Assembly (NCBI GenBank): GCA_026770575.1
Contig: MU657780.1
Span: forward strand, 7,600-17,674
Reading direction: 5' to 3'
DNA from: Pelagophyceae sp. CCMP2097
Lineage: Eukaryota > Sar > Pelagophyceae
Length of the DNA: 10,075 nucleotides
Shown here: piece after piece, positions 1 through 7,097 of the stretch
Position numbering within the stretch: position 1 is the first letter of the stretch
How the letters are laid out: every line of letters begins with the position of its first letter
Position numbers and translations under genes: made by a program
The notes under the pieces: generated by a model
Told to the model about the DNA's origin: nothing
Seen by the model: only the letters and a program-made list of their open reading frames with translations
Databases searched by the model: none

Positions 1-387
1 CGCCAAGAAAGTCAAGTATTTTTTGGGCAAATTTGAGACGGTCTTTCGAGGTACAGTTACCGGGGTCGCATGCAGCGCGCCGAGGCGCCTCCAGCCGTGC
101 CGGGTGAACTTTCCTACGTCTTATATGGGCTGAGAAAATAGATTTGGCGACTTTGGCGAGGGCCGTTACCACCCAAGGAGACCTCGGATTTCCGTTCACC
201 CGGCCGATGGCCGCGTACGGCCGTGTGTAAGAAGGCTACGTCGAGCAACCACCGAAATACCTGACCCAAAAAGCCCGGGACTGTCACCAAAAAGCTACAG
301 TTGGCCCATATTTTTGAAAAAATGGGCCGTTTCTTCTCTCTTTTTAAGAAAAGTGGCCGTTTTTTTAGAAACTATGTGGTGTGTGTC

Positions 388-397
388 TATATAAAAA
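388..397 (+). promoter_or_regulatory. TATA-like box upstream of UTP13
   Basis: TATATAAAAA lies 241 bp upstream of the chosen ATG at 638, in an otherwise mixed-composition region. If used as a TATA box, transcription would start near 415-425, giving a 5' leader of about 215 nt. The match to the eukaryotic TATA consensus is seen directly. Its use is inferred: many protist genes lack TATA boxes, and A/T-rich sequence of this kind is also common in the repeats elsewhere in the window. Confidence 0.35.
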
Positions 398-485
398 GGG
401 TGTCTATATCTTTCGATCGCTGTAACTTTTGCAACAGACGCTCTTTGGTTAAAGTAGAGCTCTGGCGGACTTTTCCTTGGGGTGC

Positions 486-590
486 ATGCGCGGCCGCCGG
501 AAGCTCAGCCCAATGCCCACTTTAGTTTTGCCAAAAAAACGCGCAATGCAAAATCAGTTTCTTGGCGAAACATCTTGTAGTCTTGTTTGA
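486..590 (+). other. Upstream open reading frame (uORF) in UTP13 leader
   Basis: ATG at 486-488 opens a 34-codon frame that also contains in-frame ATGs at 516 and 546 and stops with TGA at 588-590, 47 bp before the UTP13 ATG. It is a different frame from UTP13 and ends without overlapping it. If transcription begins at the TATA-like box, this would lie in the mRNA leader and could reduce or regulate initiation at the main ATG. The peptide is basic at its N-terminus and resembles nothing I know. A 5' UTR intron that removes it cannot be excluded, since a CAG acceptor-like site occurs at 612-614. Confidence 0.25.
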
Positions 591-637
591 ACCCCAAGTG
601 CGAGGTCGTTGCAGGCGATAACTTCGTCGGCTCTGCC

Positions 638-3327
638 ATGAGCAGCGGTGTGGTGAAGCGGTTCGAGGGCCTGCGGCAGCACACGGCGTGGTGCTCCGAC
701 GGGCGCAGCGCGCGCGCCTGCTCGCCGGGGCCGGGAGCCTCGCTGGCCATCTTCGGGCTGCACGATGGCGACGCCTGCTGCCTCGAGGTCGAGTCCGGCG
801 CCATCTCGCGGCTCTCTGAGGCCACGGCGGACTCGGGCACGCTCGACGCCGACGTCGTATCGCTCTGGGTCTCGCGCGACGGCGCATCGCTCTTCGTCGC
901 GACGAAGTCGCTCCTGCTCCGGCACTGGAAGCTCACCTGGGAGGCCGGCAAGATGACCCGCGCCGACCTCGCCTCGACTGTCAAGGCTCACGTCGGGCCC
1001 ATCAAGTGCATCGACGTCGACGCCTCGGGCGCCCTCGTTGCCACCGCGTCGTCCGACGGTGCGCCCCGAGCGCCCGTGCCTGCGCACGCGCGCCGTCGCG
1101 CCGACGCGCCGTCGGCTAGGCACGCTCAAGGTCTGGGACGCGCGGCGCGGCCTCTGCTGTACGCACAGCCTGAGCCACGGCGGCGTCGTCTCGGCAGTGC
1201 GGCACGCGCCCGGGGCGCTGCGCCTGGCGTCCATCTCGGGCACAAACGCCTTCATCTGGGATCTGCGCACCAAAGCCAAGCTCGCCACGCTATCGCACGA
1301 CGTGCGTGTCCCCCGCGGTGCCCCGTCGCGCGCGGGCGCCCTCTTGGCGACGGCTCGCGCAGGCGACAGTGTCGTGCCTCTGCTGGGTCGGCGAGCTGCT
1401 CGTGACGGCGGCGCGCGACGAGGTCCTGCGCGTCTGGGACGCCGCGGGCGAGGCCCTGGCCGAGGTGGAGATGGGCGAGGAGGTCGAGGCCGTCGTCGCC
1501 AACGACTTTGGCGCCGCAGACGGCGCGGCCGAGGTCGTCGCCGCGGGCGCAAGCGGCTTACTGCGGACGCTTGCCGTGCGGCGCGACGGCGTTTCCGAGA
1601 CGTCGGCGGCGCGCGGCCTGCCGGCGGCGGGCGGCGCCGCGTGCGTGGCGCTCCTTAGCGCCGCCGAGCACCTGGTCTCCAGCGCCGACGACTGCTTCCA
1701 AGTCTACGACGCGGCGACGCTGGCGCCGCGGCCCGACGTCGTCATCGGCTTCGCCGACGAGGTGGCTGACTGCAAGTTTGTGGGCGGCGAGGTCGTCGTG
1801 GCGACCAACTCGGCGCGCGTGCGCGTGATGCGGCCTTCCGATGGCGCGTGGTCGGCGCGGTTGCTGGCGGGCCACGCGGACGCCGTGCTGAGCGTCGACG
1901 TGCTGGGCGAATTCATCGCGACGGCGTCCAAGGACAAGACCGTGCGCGTCTGGCGCTACGCCGCCGCCCCCGCGCCCGTCGCCTGCGTCGCCGTCTGCGT
2001 CGGCCACGTCGACGCCGTCGGCGCCGTATCGCTCGCCGGCGGCGGCGGCGCGCCGCTCGTGGCCTTATCCGCCGCGCGCGACAAGACGCTCAAGCGCTGG
2101 GACCTCGCCACTTTGGATTTCGCCGCTGCCGCGCCTGCGACGGCGGCGGCGGGCAAGTCGGTCGTCGCGCACGCCAAGGATGTGAACTGCATCGCGCGTT
2201 CGCCCGACGGCCGCCTCGTCGCGACGGCGAGCCACGACAAGACGGCGCGCCTCTGGGACGCGGCGACGCTGGCGCCGCGCGGCGCGTTGTCGGGCCACAA
2301 GCGCGCCGTGTGGCAGGCGCGCTTCGCGCCGCGCGAGAAGCTTATTGCGACGTGCTCCTCGGACAAGACTGCAAAACTGTGGTCTTTGGCCACGCTGCAG
2401 TGCCTCAAGACGCTCGACGGCCACGCCGACGCAGTCCTCGCCCTAACCTGGTGCACTTCGACACAGGTCGCCACGGCCTGCGCCGACGGCGTGCTCCGCG
2501 TCTGGACTGCGGACACCGCCACAGTCGAGTGCACTTTGGAAGCGCACCTCGACAAGATCTGGGCCCTTGACGTCGATTCCGGCGCCGGCGGCCTCGTTTT
2601 ACTCAGCGGCGGCGCCGACGCCTGCCTGCGCACGTGGCGCGACGCGACGGCGGACGACGAATCGGCGGCGCGCGAGACCGCCGACGCGGACGAGGGGCGG
2701 CAGCAGGCGCTGCGCGACTGCGTGCGCAGCGGCGACGTCGAGGGCGCGCTGGGCCACGCATTCGGCCTGAAGCGGCCACACCAGGCCTGGGCCATCCTCT
2801 CGGACGCGCTGGGCGCGGGCGCGGACCTCGACGGCGTCATGGCCTCGTGGGCGCCGGCCGTCACCGACGCCTGCGTCGCCGCCGCCGTCGACTGGAACGC
2901 CAACGCGCGGCGCGCGCCCGTCGCCCAGCGCGTCATGGCCGCCGCAATCCGCAGCCGCGGCGCCGACGCCGTCCTCGCCGACGCGCGCGTCCGCAACGCG
3001 TTTTCCGCGTACACGCGGCGCCACGTCGCGCGCCTCGACCGCCTGCAGCAGGCCTCGTACGTCGTCGACCACGCCCTCCGCGCCGTCGACCGCCACGTCC
3101 GCGAGGCGGCGCCCCTCGCCGCTGCCGCGCGCGCTGCGCGCACCGACGCCGAATACGACGCGCCAATGCTCCGCGCCGACGACCTCTTTGACGACGCCGG
3201 CTTCGAGGAGGACAGCGACGCCGACGACGCGCCGCGGGGAGAAGCGCCCGCGGCCAACGACGCGGCGGCGACGACGACGACTTCTTCGAAAAAGTCGAAG
3301 AAGCATAAGAAAAAACGCGTCGTCTAA
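638..3327 (+). CDS. UTP13: U3 snoRNA-associated protein 13 (Utp13/TBL3), three exons
   Basis: Join 638-1058, 1120-1301, 1363-3327: 855 residues (yeast and human homologues are about 810-820). Utp13/TBL3 is a UTP-B subunit of the nucleolar small-subunit processome and acts in U3-guided 18S rRNA maturation. WD40 blades run over most of the protein, ending in classic W-D or equivalent pairs: about residues 119-147 (TLKVWD), 202-227 (LRVWD), 375-401, 420-448 (KRWDL), 474-500 (ARLWD), 516-542 (AKLWS), 558-583 (LRVWT) and 599-628, consistent with two propellers. Residues 647-780 match the helical Utp13 C-terminal domain (RQQALRDCVRSGDVEGAL, then VDWNANAR), which separates it from generic WD40 proteins. 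An acidic stretch (807-825) and a lysine-rich tail (KKSKKHKKK) suggest nucleolar targeting. The ATG at 638 has G at -3 and starts where homology begins; an in-frame TTG at 587 is not a likely eukaryotic start. All exons have extreme GC3. Confidence 0.93.
1059..1119 (+). other. UTP13 intron 1 (61 bp, phase 1)
   Basis: Starts GTGCG and ends GGCTAG. Removing it joins ...ASSDG to TLKVWD, completing a WD40 blade in the correct frame; unspliced, the reading frame leaves the WD40 sequence and runs to a stop at about 1406. The 7-bp inverted pair CCGACGG (1053-1059) and CCGTCGG (1109-1115) straddles the donor and lies just inside the acceptor, so the intron ends could pair. The intron is as GC-rich as the exons and has no clear polypyrimidine tract. 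Confidence 0.88.
1302..1362 (+). other. UTP13 intron 2 (61 bp, phase 0)
   Basis: Starts GTGCGTG and ends CGCGCAG. Splicing joins ATLSHD to ATVSCLCW and restores a WD40 blade that ends LRVWD. It has exactly the same length as intron 1 and the same GTGCG donor, but the remaining sequence is only loosely similar. An in-frame ATG at 1306, inside the intron, opens the exon 3 frame but is not the gene's start because WD40 homology continues upstream in the earlier exons. Confidence 0.88.
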
Positions 3328-3343
3328 GGACGAGCCGTGGACA

Positions 3344-3358
3344 CGTCGTGGGACGACG
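3344..3358 (+). other. Short stem-loop just after UTP13 stop
   Basis: CGTCGT-GGG-ACGACG forms a perfect 6-bp stem with a 3-base loop, beginning 17 bases after the TAA. There is no AATAAA-type polyadenylation signal between the stop (3327) and the first repeat (3421). The structure could be a 3' UTR element or simply a product of GACGAC-rich sequence; nothing here shows that it functions. Confidence 0.25.
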
Positions 3359-3854
3359 CACGCCGCCCGGGCCCCGCAGTGGTACCTCGCTCGAGAGAGG
3401 ACCCCTCGGAGGGACTTCAATAGACAGCTTCACTTTTTTCTAGCAGTTTTTTGAGGACCCGAAGACACCCCTGGAAGCGCTATCACGGAAATCGCCTACC
3501 GCGTCAACTAAGACACTTGTTCGATGCCAACTTTGCACGCGGCACTGCGGGGCGAAAACAGGCCCGCAATCGTTTGGTTGAGCGAATTCCAACTGGTAAC
3601 AAAAAAGTTAAAAAAAAGTGTAATTTAAATCCGATTCCCCCCAAAAGGATCGAAAAAACATGACGTGAGGCGAATAAGTCCTTGGCGATAGGCGAGAGCC
3701 AACCAAAGAAGCCGAAAGGGCAGATTTTGAAGCGCCTCCGTTACCACGCCTTGAAAGGCGGGGGAGCTTGTCCCCGCCTTGCGCGTCGGTAGCCGAAATT
3801 GCCATCGAACCAGCCTCCTCGTCGCTCTGTTTGATTTTGGCTTCCAGGGGTGTA

Positions 3855-3909
3855 CCCGAAGGGTCCTTGCCGTTTAATCAACGTCAGTTTACGGCAAGGG
3901 CCCTTCGGG
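3855..3909. repeat. Long near-perfect hairpin (19-bp stem)
   Basis: Left arm 3855-3873 (CCCGAAGGGTCCTTGCCGT) pairs with right arm 3891-3909 (ACGGCAAGGGCCCTTCGGG). All positions match except one T/G pair, which would wobble in RNA on this strand. The loop is 17 bases. The stem could be a small-RNA precursor, a terminator-like or processing structure, or the core of a small foldback element. No promoter or Pol III terminator is tied to it. Confidence 0.6.
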
Positions 3910-3942
3910 CCCTTTGATTGAAGGATTACCAGGGGCAATTTT

Positions 3943-3950
3943 GTCTGTCC

Positions 3951-3981
<31 letters not shown>

Positions 3982-3982
3982 C
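3943..3982 (+). repeat. GTCT tetranucleotide microsatellite
   Basis: About ten head-to-tail GTCT units, with one interruption (GTCC) near the left end, running into CCCCGGG. A simple slippage-prone repeat; length is likely to vary among strains. Confidence 0.95.
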
Positions 3983-4080
3983 CCGGGTAAATCAGTGAGG
4001 TTCCACCTTCGGGAAGAAAATGGCAGCAACTCGGCCGATTCAGCGATCGGTTGTTGATGCGATTGCTAAAATTGGGAGTG

Positions 4081-4209
4081 GAGGTCGAGCAGGAGCCTCA
4101 TTGGAATCTGATGATCATAGAAGAAGTTTTTGGTCACAGGTTCGAATCTTGTCGGCCGCAAAAAAATAATAAATAAATAGCTCAATAATAGATATACAAA
4201 AATAAAGAT
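4081..4209 (+). mobile_element. tRNA(Met)-like SINE remnant with A-rich tail
   Basis: The segment 4131-4160 has a complete T-arm: ACAGG, loop TTCGAAT, CTTGT, five pairs with one G-T, followed by CGGCCGCA. The B-box is GGTTCGAATCT. Upstream, GAGCCTCATTGG (4093-4104) resembles an A-box and CTGATGATCATAG resembles an elongator tRNA(Met) anticodon arm with CAT. The acceptor and anticodon stems do not pair, and the D-arm is short by about six bases, so it is not a functional tRNA. An A-rich tail (4160-4209) follows directly, as in tRNA-derived SINEs. A decayed tRNA pseudogene is the alternative. It interrupts the block bounded at 3421 and 5751. Confidence 0.5.
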
Positions 4210-4254
4210 AAGGAGGATTTGAAGGTTCGGCGATAAGTTAAATAATTTAATTAT

Positions 4255-4448
4255 TAGGAAGTTCCACCCCCAATTAGAATCGGCTTTCCCGGATTTCCCC
4301 CAATTAGAATCAACCTTTTTCTGTACATATTCTGCTCTATCGGAGCAAAGGGATTCCCTTTTTCTGAACATATTATATTTTCAAGCTCCCTTATTGGTCA
4401 GAAATGATTCAAATTGGGGATTATTCTAATTGGGGGTGGAATTTCCTA
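4255..4448. mobile_element. MITE with 25-bp inverted repeats and TA edges (element B)
   Basis: Left 4255-4279 (TAGGAAGTTCCACCCCCAAT, continuing TAGAAT) and the reverse complement of right 4424-4448 match at 24 of 25 positions. Both edges are TA. A second internal copy of the CCCCCAATTAGAATC motif lies at 4297-4312, and a degenerate inverted copy lies just inside the right end (4406-4420), so each end carries two spaced copies, like transposase binding sites in non-autonomous elements. The body is about 190 bp, AT-rich and without coding capacity. The right TA is shared with the next element. Confidence 0.75.
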
Positions 4449-4889
4449 GACAGGTTCACTTTATTAAACTTGTTCAGAACTCGTTCAGAAAATGGCAAAT
4501 ACACAATCCAGAACAGTTATGAACTGGTTTAAAAGGCCGAAATATGAACTCAGAGTTCAGTTTAACCAGTTCAGAACTAGTTCAGAACTGATCTGAACCG
4601 AGAAAACCCGTAAATGTGGCTGACTTAATTGTTCAAAAAAATAAATTTAAATTTAGTGGGGCTTTTTCCAAATCCAGATCAGGTTCGAAATGCCACCGGT
4701 GGGGTTCGAATCGGCTCACTTAGATTTCGATGGGACGTGACTGCAATCGCCAAAGTAAAGATGGTTAAATGCCGCCGCCTCCGGGGCTGAACTCAAAGTG
4801 CAAATACGATTTCTGAACTCTTATGAACTTCGCCTTAACTCGGATTTGCATACGAGTCCTGAACTGGTTAAATAAAGTGAACCTGTCTA
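4447..4889. mobile_element. MITE with 38-bp inverted repeats and TA edges (element C)
   Basis: The left end at 4447 begins TAGACAGGTTCACTTTATT; the reverse complement of the right end (4852-4889) is identical for those 19 bases and matches 34 of 38 overall. Both edges read TA. Internally, GTTCAGAAC and related GAACTGGTT motifs recur at least eight times in both orientations, denser near the ends, resembling subterminal binding sites. The length is 443 bp, with no transposase. The terminus differs by one base from the repeats at 3421 and 5751, so these probably belong to the same wider family. Confidence 0.78.
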
Positions 4890-5725
4890 TTTACGTGGGC
4901 ATTGCAATGGGATTTGTCTGTATCCTTCGCTCGAAGTCGGGTCCTCAATTGTGCCTCCGGCGCGCTCTTGTAATAAAGCTAGGAATTCCTGCTTTTAAAG
5001 TTGCCAAAGGCCTGTATTTGCGTGTAAAGCTGCTTTAAAAGCTCTACTTCGCAGGACGGTCGAAGCCCTTCGGGGTGGATGACCAATCGCTCCTGCGCAA
5101 GCCCCCTCGACTACACGTGGCTCCACCGCGCCTGCCTCTCCCCGGGATATTAAATCAAACCCTCGCGCCTCACTTTTCAAGCTGCGCTTTAAGAGTAGAG
5201 CTTTAAAAGCGGCTTTTAAAGCGCGGAAATTGCTTTTAAAGCGCGGGGCGAGTTCGTTGGATGAACGTTGAGCGCACGGTAGAAGAGCGTTAACCCGGCG
5301 CGGGCGCGCGGCGCGGGCGCGCCGCGGGCGCGCCGCGCGGAGGGGGCGGGGCGCGGCCTCTGGCGGGCGGGGCGGGGCCGATGGTGCCCGCGCCTCCGTC
5401 GAGGCGCGGGCCGGTCGCGGGGCCGACGTGCTCCGTCCCGCGCGCCATGTTACCTGGGTGGCCGAAGGAAGGCGCCCTTGACGCCGCTTTGCGCTCACGT
5501 TGAAGTGACAAAAGATATGTTGAAAAAGTAGCTTGAAAAGTATCAGGATAGGGGACCTAGCTTGAAAAAAGTGGACTTGTTTAATTCCATCATCGAGTCT
5601 GAAGGATCTGAGCGCGCTGGGCGTATCGGCGTCAGAAGGAGATGCGCATAGCACAGTCAGCTTGGTTCTTGCTCGTTAAAACGTTTTAGGCGACGTTATG
5701 CAAATGCGCCAGTCGGCTTTAAAAG
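4890..5725. other. Repeat-rich stretch with GCTTTTAAAGC palindromes
   Basis: No gene is supported. GCTTTTAAAGC or its GCTTTAAAAGC variant occurs at 4991, 5032, 5200, 5212, 5232 and 5716. GCTTTTAAAGCGCGG occurs twice with a 20-bp step (5212 and 5232). A 24-bp inverted repeat at 5026-5049 and 5193-5216 (21 of 24 matching) encloses about 143 bp. A minus-strand open frame of about 219 codons covers much of this region, but it starts with GTG and consists of low-complexity Pro/Arg/Ala from the GC-rich island. Confidence 0.6.
5285..5450. other. Extremely GC-rich island
   Basis: Runs of GCGCGGGCGCGC and GGGGCGGGG make this tract almost entirely G and C, abruptly flanked by AT-containing palindromes. 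It contains several GGGGCGG-type boxes on the plus strand. It could be a promoter-like CpG island of an element or a fragment of displaced genic DNA. No coding signature beyond composition is visible. Confidence 0.5.
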
Positions 5726-5751
5726 CTGCTTGATAAAAGTGAAGCTGTCTA

Positions 5752-6507
5752 ATCAGCCTTTCCCAGGGTTTGGACGCTATTACAAGAGTACAAGGGGTAT
5801 CGGCGATGAAACCGGTCTCAAGTGGCGCAAAGTTATGCCTCCCAGAAGCCGCCTGCGAGGGTGGGCGTGGTCGCTATGGGCCTCCCTGCCCCCCCCGGAG
5901 TGTCCGTGAAATGATCAGCCGCGTGAAGGGCGCCTTGCAAGGGCGTGAACGAGCGTTTCCTCTAATATGTTGGACTTGATAAAATCATAATTTGCCTCCT
6001 TGTCTTGATTTTGACTTGATTTTGCCTCCTTGTCGCAAAGGTTCGGGCCCGGCTGTCAATTGCAGGACAGCAAGGATCGAAATTCTGGCTTTGTGACGGG
6101 GTGGGTCCGTACGTACTGGGGTGGTATACGACCGGTCCCGTACGAGTGCCGCGAGTGGGGCTTCAGATGAGCCAACACTGGCGTCTGGATTTTGAGTTTG
6201 AGCGTTTTAAACAGAAGATTTTTGTGGGACCGGGCAAAACGGGACTCAGCGCGGCGTCCTCTATCACCCCCAACATGAGCAAACCAGCCTCCGACGAATG
6301 CTGCAATTGACAGCAAGTCCCTGGTGTTATAAGCTATACCCCTTGTAGGGGGAATCGGCAACCGCTTTAGGCCTTTGTTTTACACATTCCAAAGGGACCT
6401 TGCACTAAAGGCCAAGCTGGACGGCGCCAGTTCGACGAAAAAAACATTTCTCCCAGGCCAGCGCGTTGGTAGATGGTATGGGGCGGCGCCCAACGGCCTG
6501 TGCCCCA
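5752..6507. other. Non-coding stretch with short repeats
   Basis: No gene is supported. TTTGCCTCCTTGTC occurs at 5991 and 6021 with an intervening ACTTGAT motif, making a 30-bp tandem pair; TTTTGCCTCC recurs near 8004. A perfect 14-bp inverted repeat at 6052-6065 and 6301-6314 is listed separately. Short open frames here are all under about 70 codons and have no recognisable product. Confidence 0.5.
6052..6314. repeat. Perfect 14-bp inverted repeat bounding 263 bp
   Basis: GCTGTCAATTGCAG at 6052-6065 and its exact reverse complement at 6301-6314. Homology beyond the 14 bases is weak. It may be the termini of a small non-autonomous element, but no target duplication is visible and a chance pair cannot be excluded. 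Confidence 0.4.
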
Positions 6508-6593
6508 CGCGAGGACCCGCTGGGGGCAAAAGGGGATTCACCGGATCATTATCCTTGTAGGTGATTGTGGGGCCCGGTATATATACCGCAACG
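6508..6593 (+). repeat. 86-bp direct repeat, copy 1
   Basis: Identical to 7747-7832 at 85 of 86 positions, offset 1239 bp. The unit starts CGCGAGGACC and ends GGTATATATACCGCAACG, containing a 14-bp palindrome CGGTATATATACCG. The two copies have different flanks. They could be a recently dispersed repeat or short terminal repeats of a non-autonomous retroelement, but they do not begin TG or end CA. Confidence 0.92.
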
Positions 6594-6800
6594 CTCCCCC
6601 ACACGCATACCGTAGGAACGGGAGGTTTAGCGTGGAGAAAGACAAAATACGATAATAATGCACCGGGCCTTGGTCCGGCTCCGTTGGCGGTCTTACTGCA
6701 GGTCGTGAACCTGTTGCCGCGGGGCGAGCTTACTGCGTGTCTTGGTCATGTGGCCGCTAGGGAGTGGAGGCTTACCAGGGTAACACTCGCCAAAATCGAG

Positions 6801-6877
6801 TGCCCCCTGCGGGAATCGAACCCGAGACCATTCGCAAGTGATTGTGTACGCGGCACACCAGCTGGAGATAGAGTTTT
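6801..6877 (-). other. tRNA-like Pol III internal promoter remnant
   Basis: On the minus strand, GGTTCGATTCC (plus 6812-6822) is an exact B-box consensus in a T-arm-like context ending GGGGGCA. About 35-45 bases upstream, TATCTCCAGCTGGTGTG resembles an A-box. The 5' acceptor sequence does not pair with the 3' GGGGGC and no anticodon arm folds, so this is not a functional tRNA. It is probably a SINE or tRNA pseudogene fragment. The A-box part is duplicated in inverted orientation at 7691-7731, but the B-box part is not. Confidence 0.4.
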
Positions 6878-6894
6878 CTGGTGCATTCGGTTTT
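6854..6894 (-). repeat. 41-bp inverted repeat, arm 1
   Basis: The reverse complement of this segment matches 7691-7731 on the plus strand at 39 of 41 positions, with core CCAGAAAACTCTATCTCC. Weaker similarity (GCGCCCGCGCG and GAGAA motifs) seems to continue upstream of both copies. It contains the A-box-like sequence of the tRNA-like remnant. Confidence 0.9.
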
Positions 6895-7097
6895 GTGTGA
6901 GGTCAATTTTGAGCTCATTCTCCGGGCGCCTCGCGCGCGGGCGCCTTTGCCCCAGGCGCCGAGCGGTTCTCAGGGGTCCGAGTATAGGGTCTCGTCTATG
7001 GGCGGGAACCTTCTTTACTCGACGCCGGCACCTATAGCTCACATACGGGGGTGAAGTGTGAAATGGTCTCAACTTGGAGGGGCGCTCACGGCGCTCA

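Larger units (their letters stand above)
1..637 (+). other. Region upstream of UTP13
   Basis: No gene is supported here. Positions 2-133 are open in one frame (a start such as AKKVKYFLGKFETVFRG), but there is no start codon, the tail is not recognisable and GC3 bias is weak, so I do not call an exon. Visible small structures are a 9-bp tandem pair with TTTGGCGA cores at 143-160, an imperfect hairpin at 303-328 (GGCCCAT/ATGGGCC with T-run/A-run inside), and a roughly 30-bp tandem pair sharing a GGCCGTTT core at 311-335 and 341-366. The stretch from 300 to 430 is T/A-rich compared with the gene, as expected for promoter DNA. The TATA-like box and upstream reading frame are listed separately. 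Confidence 0.5.
3460..4080. other. Non-coding stretch with hairpins
   Basis: No coding region is supported. There is a 9-bp hairpin at 3755-3780 (AAGGCGGGG / CCCCGCCTT, 8-base loop), which overlaps an alternative CGCCTT/AAGGCG pairing at 3747-3760. A much stronger hairpin at 3855-3909 and a GTCT microsatellite at 3943-3982 are listed separately. The remainder holds short A-runs (3600-3660) and moderately GC-rich sequence without further recognisable structure. Confidence 0.5.
3421..5751. mobile_element. Candidate composite element bounded by 26-bp inverted repeats (TA edges)
   Basis: Left end 3421-3446 begins TAGACAGCTTCACTTTT. The reverse complement of the right end, 5726-5751, begins identically; the 26-bp arms match at 24 positions. 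Both outer edges read TA, as expected for a TA target duplication if the terminal repeat proper is GACAGCTTCAC. The 2.3 kb inside contains no recognisable transposase but does contain further elements, including one at 4447-4889 whose ends are a one-base variant of the same terminus (GACAGGTTCAC). A Tc1/mariner-like or other TA-specific non-autonomous element is the simplest family guess. The two ends could instead belong to separate insertions. Confidence 0.5.
6594..7097. other. Spacer between repeats, including tRNA-like box
   Basis: No gene is supported. Most of the stretch is mixed composition with no recognisable protein. The minus-strand tRNA-like segment (6801-6877) and the 41-bp repeat arm (6854-6894) lie within it. 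A GGGCGCC/GGCGCC cluster near 6925-6960 forms local GC palindromes. Confidence 0.4.

Noticed and set aside
554..1552. Long minus-strand frame opposite UTP13 exons
   Set aside because: Arg/Pro-rich mirror of GC-rich WD40 codons; the plus strand has clear homology and spliced continuity.
1306..3327. Single-exon gene starting at the ATG at 1306
   Set aside because: That ATG lies inside intron 2; WD40 homology continues upstream in two further exons with consistent splice phases.
4668..4725. Another tRNA-like element (two TTCGAA motifs)
   Set aside because: T-stem positions do not pair around either TTCGAA, and no A-box is present; it lies inside element C.
4995..5654. 219-codon minus-strand open frame
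   Set aside because: It begins with GTG, runs through the GC island as Pro/Arg/Ala low complexity and through palindromic repeats; no domain is recognisable.
6560..7037. 158-codon plus-strand frame
   Set aside because: It crosses the 86-bp repeat, the tRNA-like box and a repeat arm; no protein similarity is recognisable and the start is not an ATG in good context.
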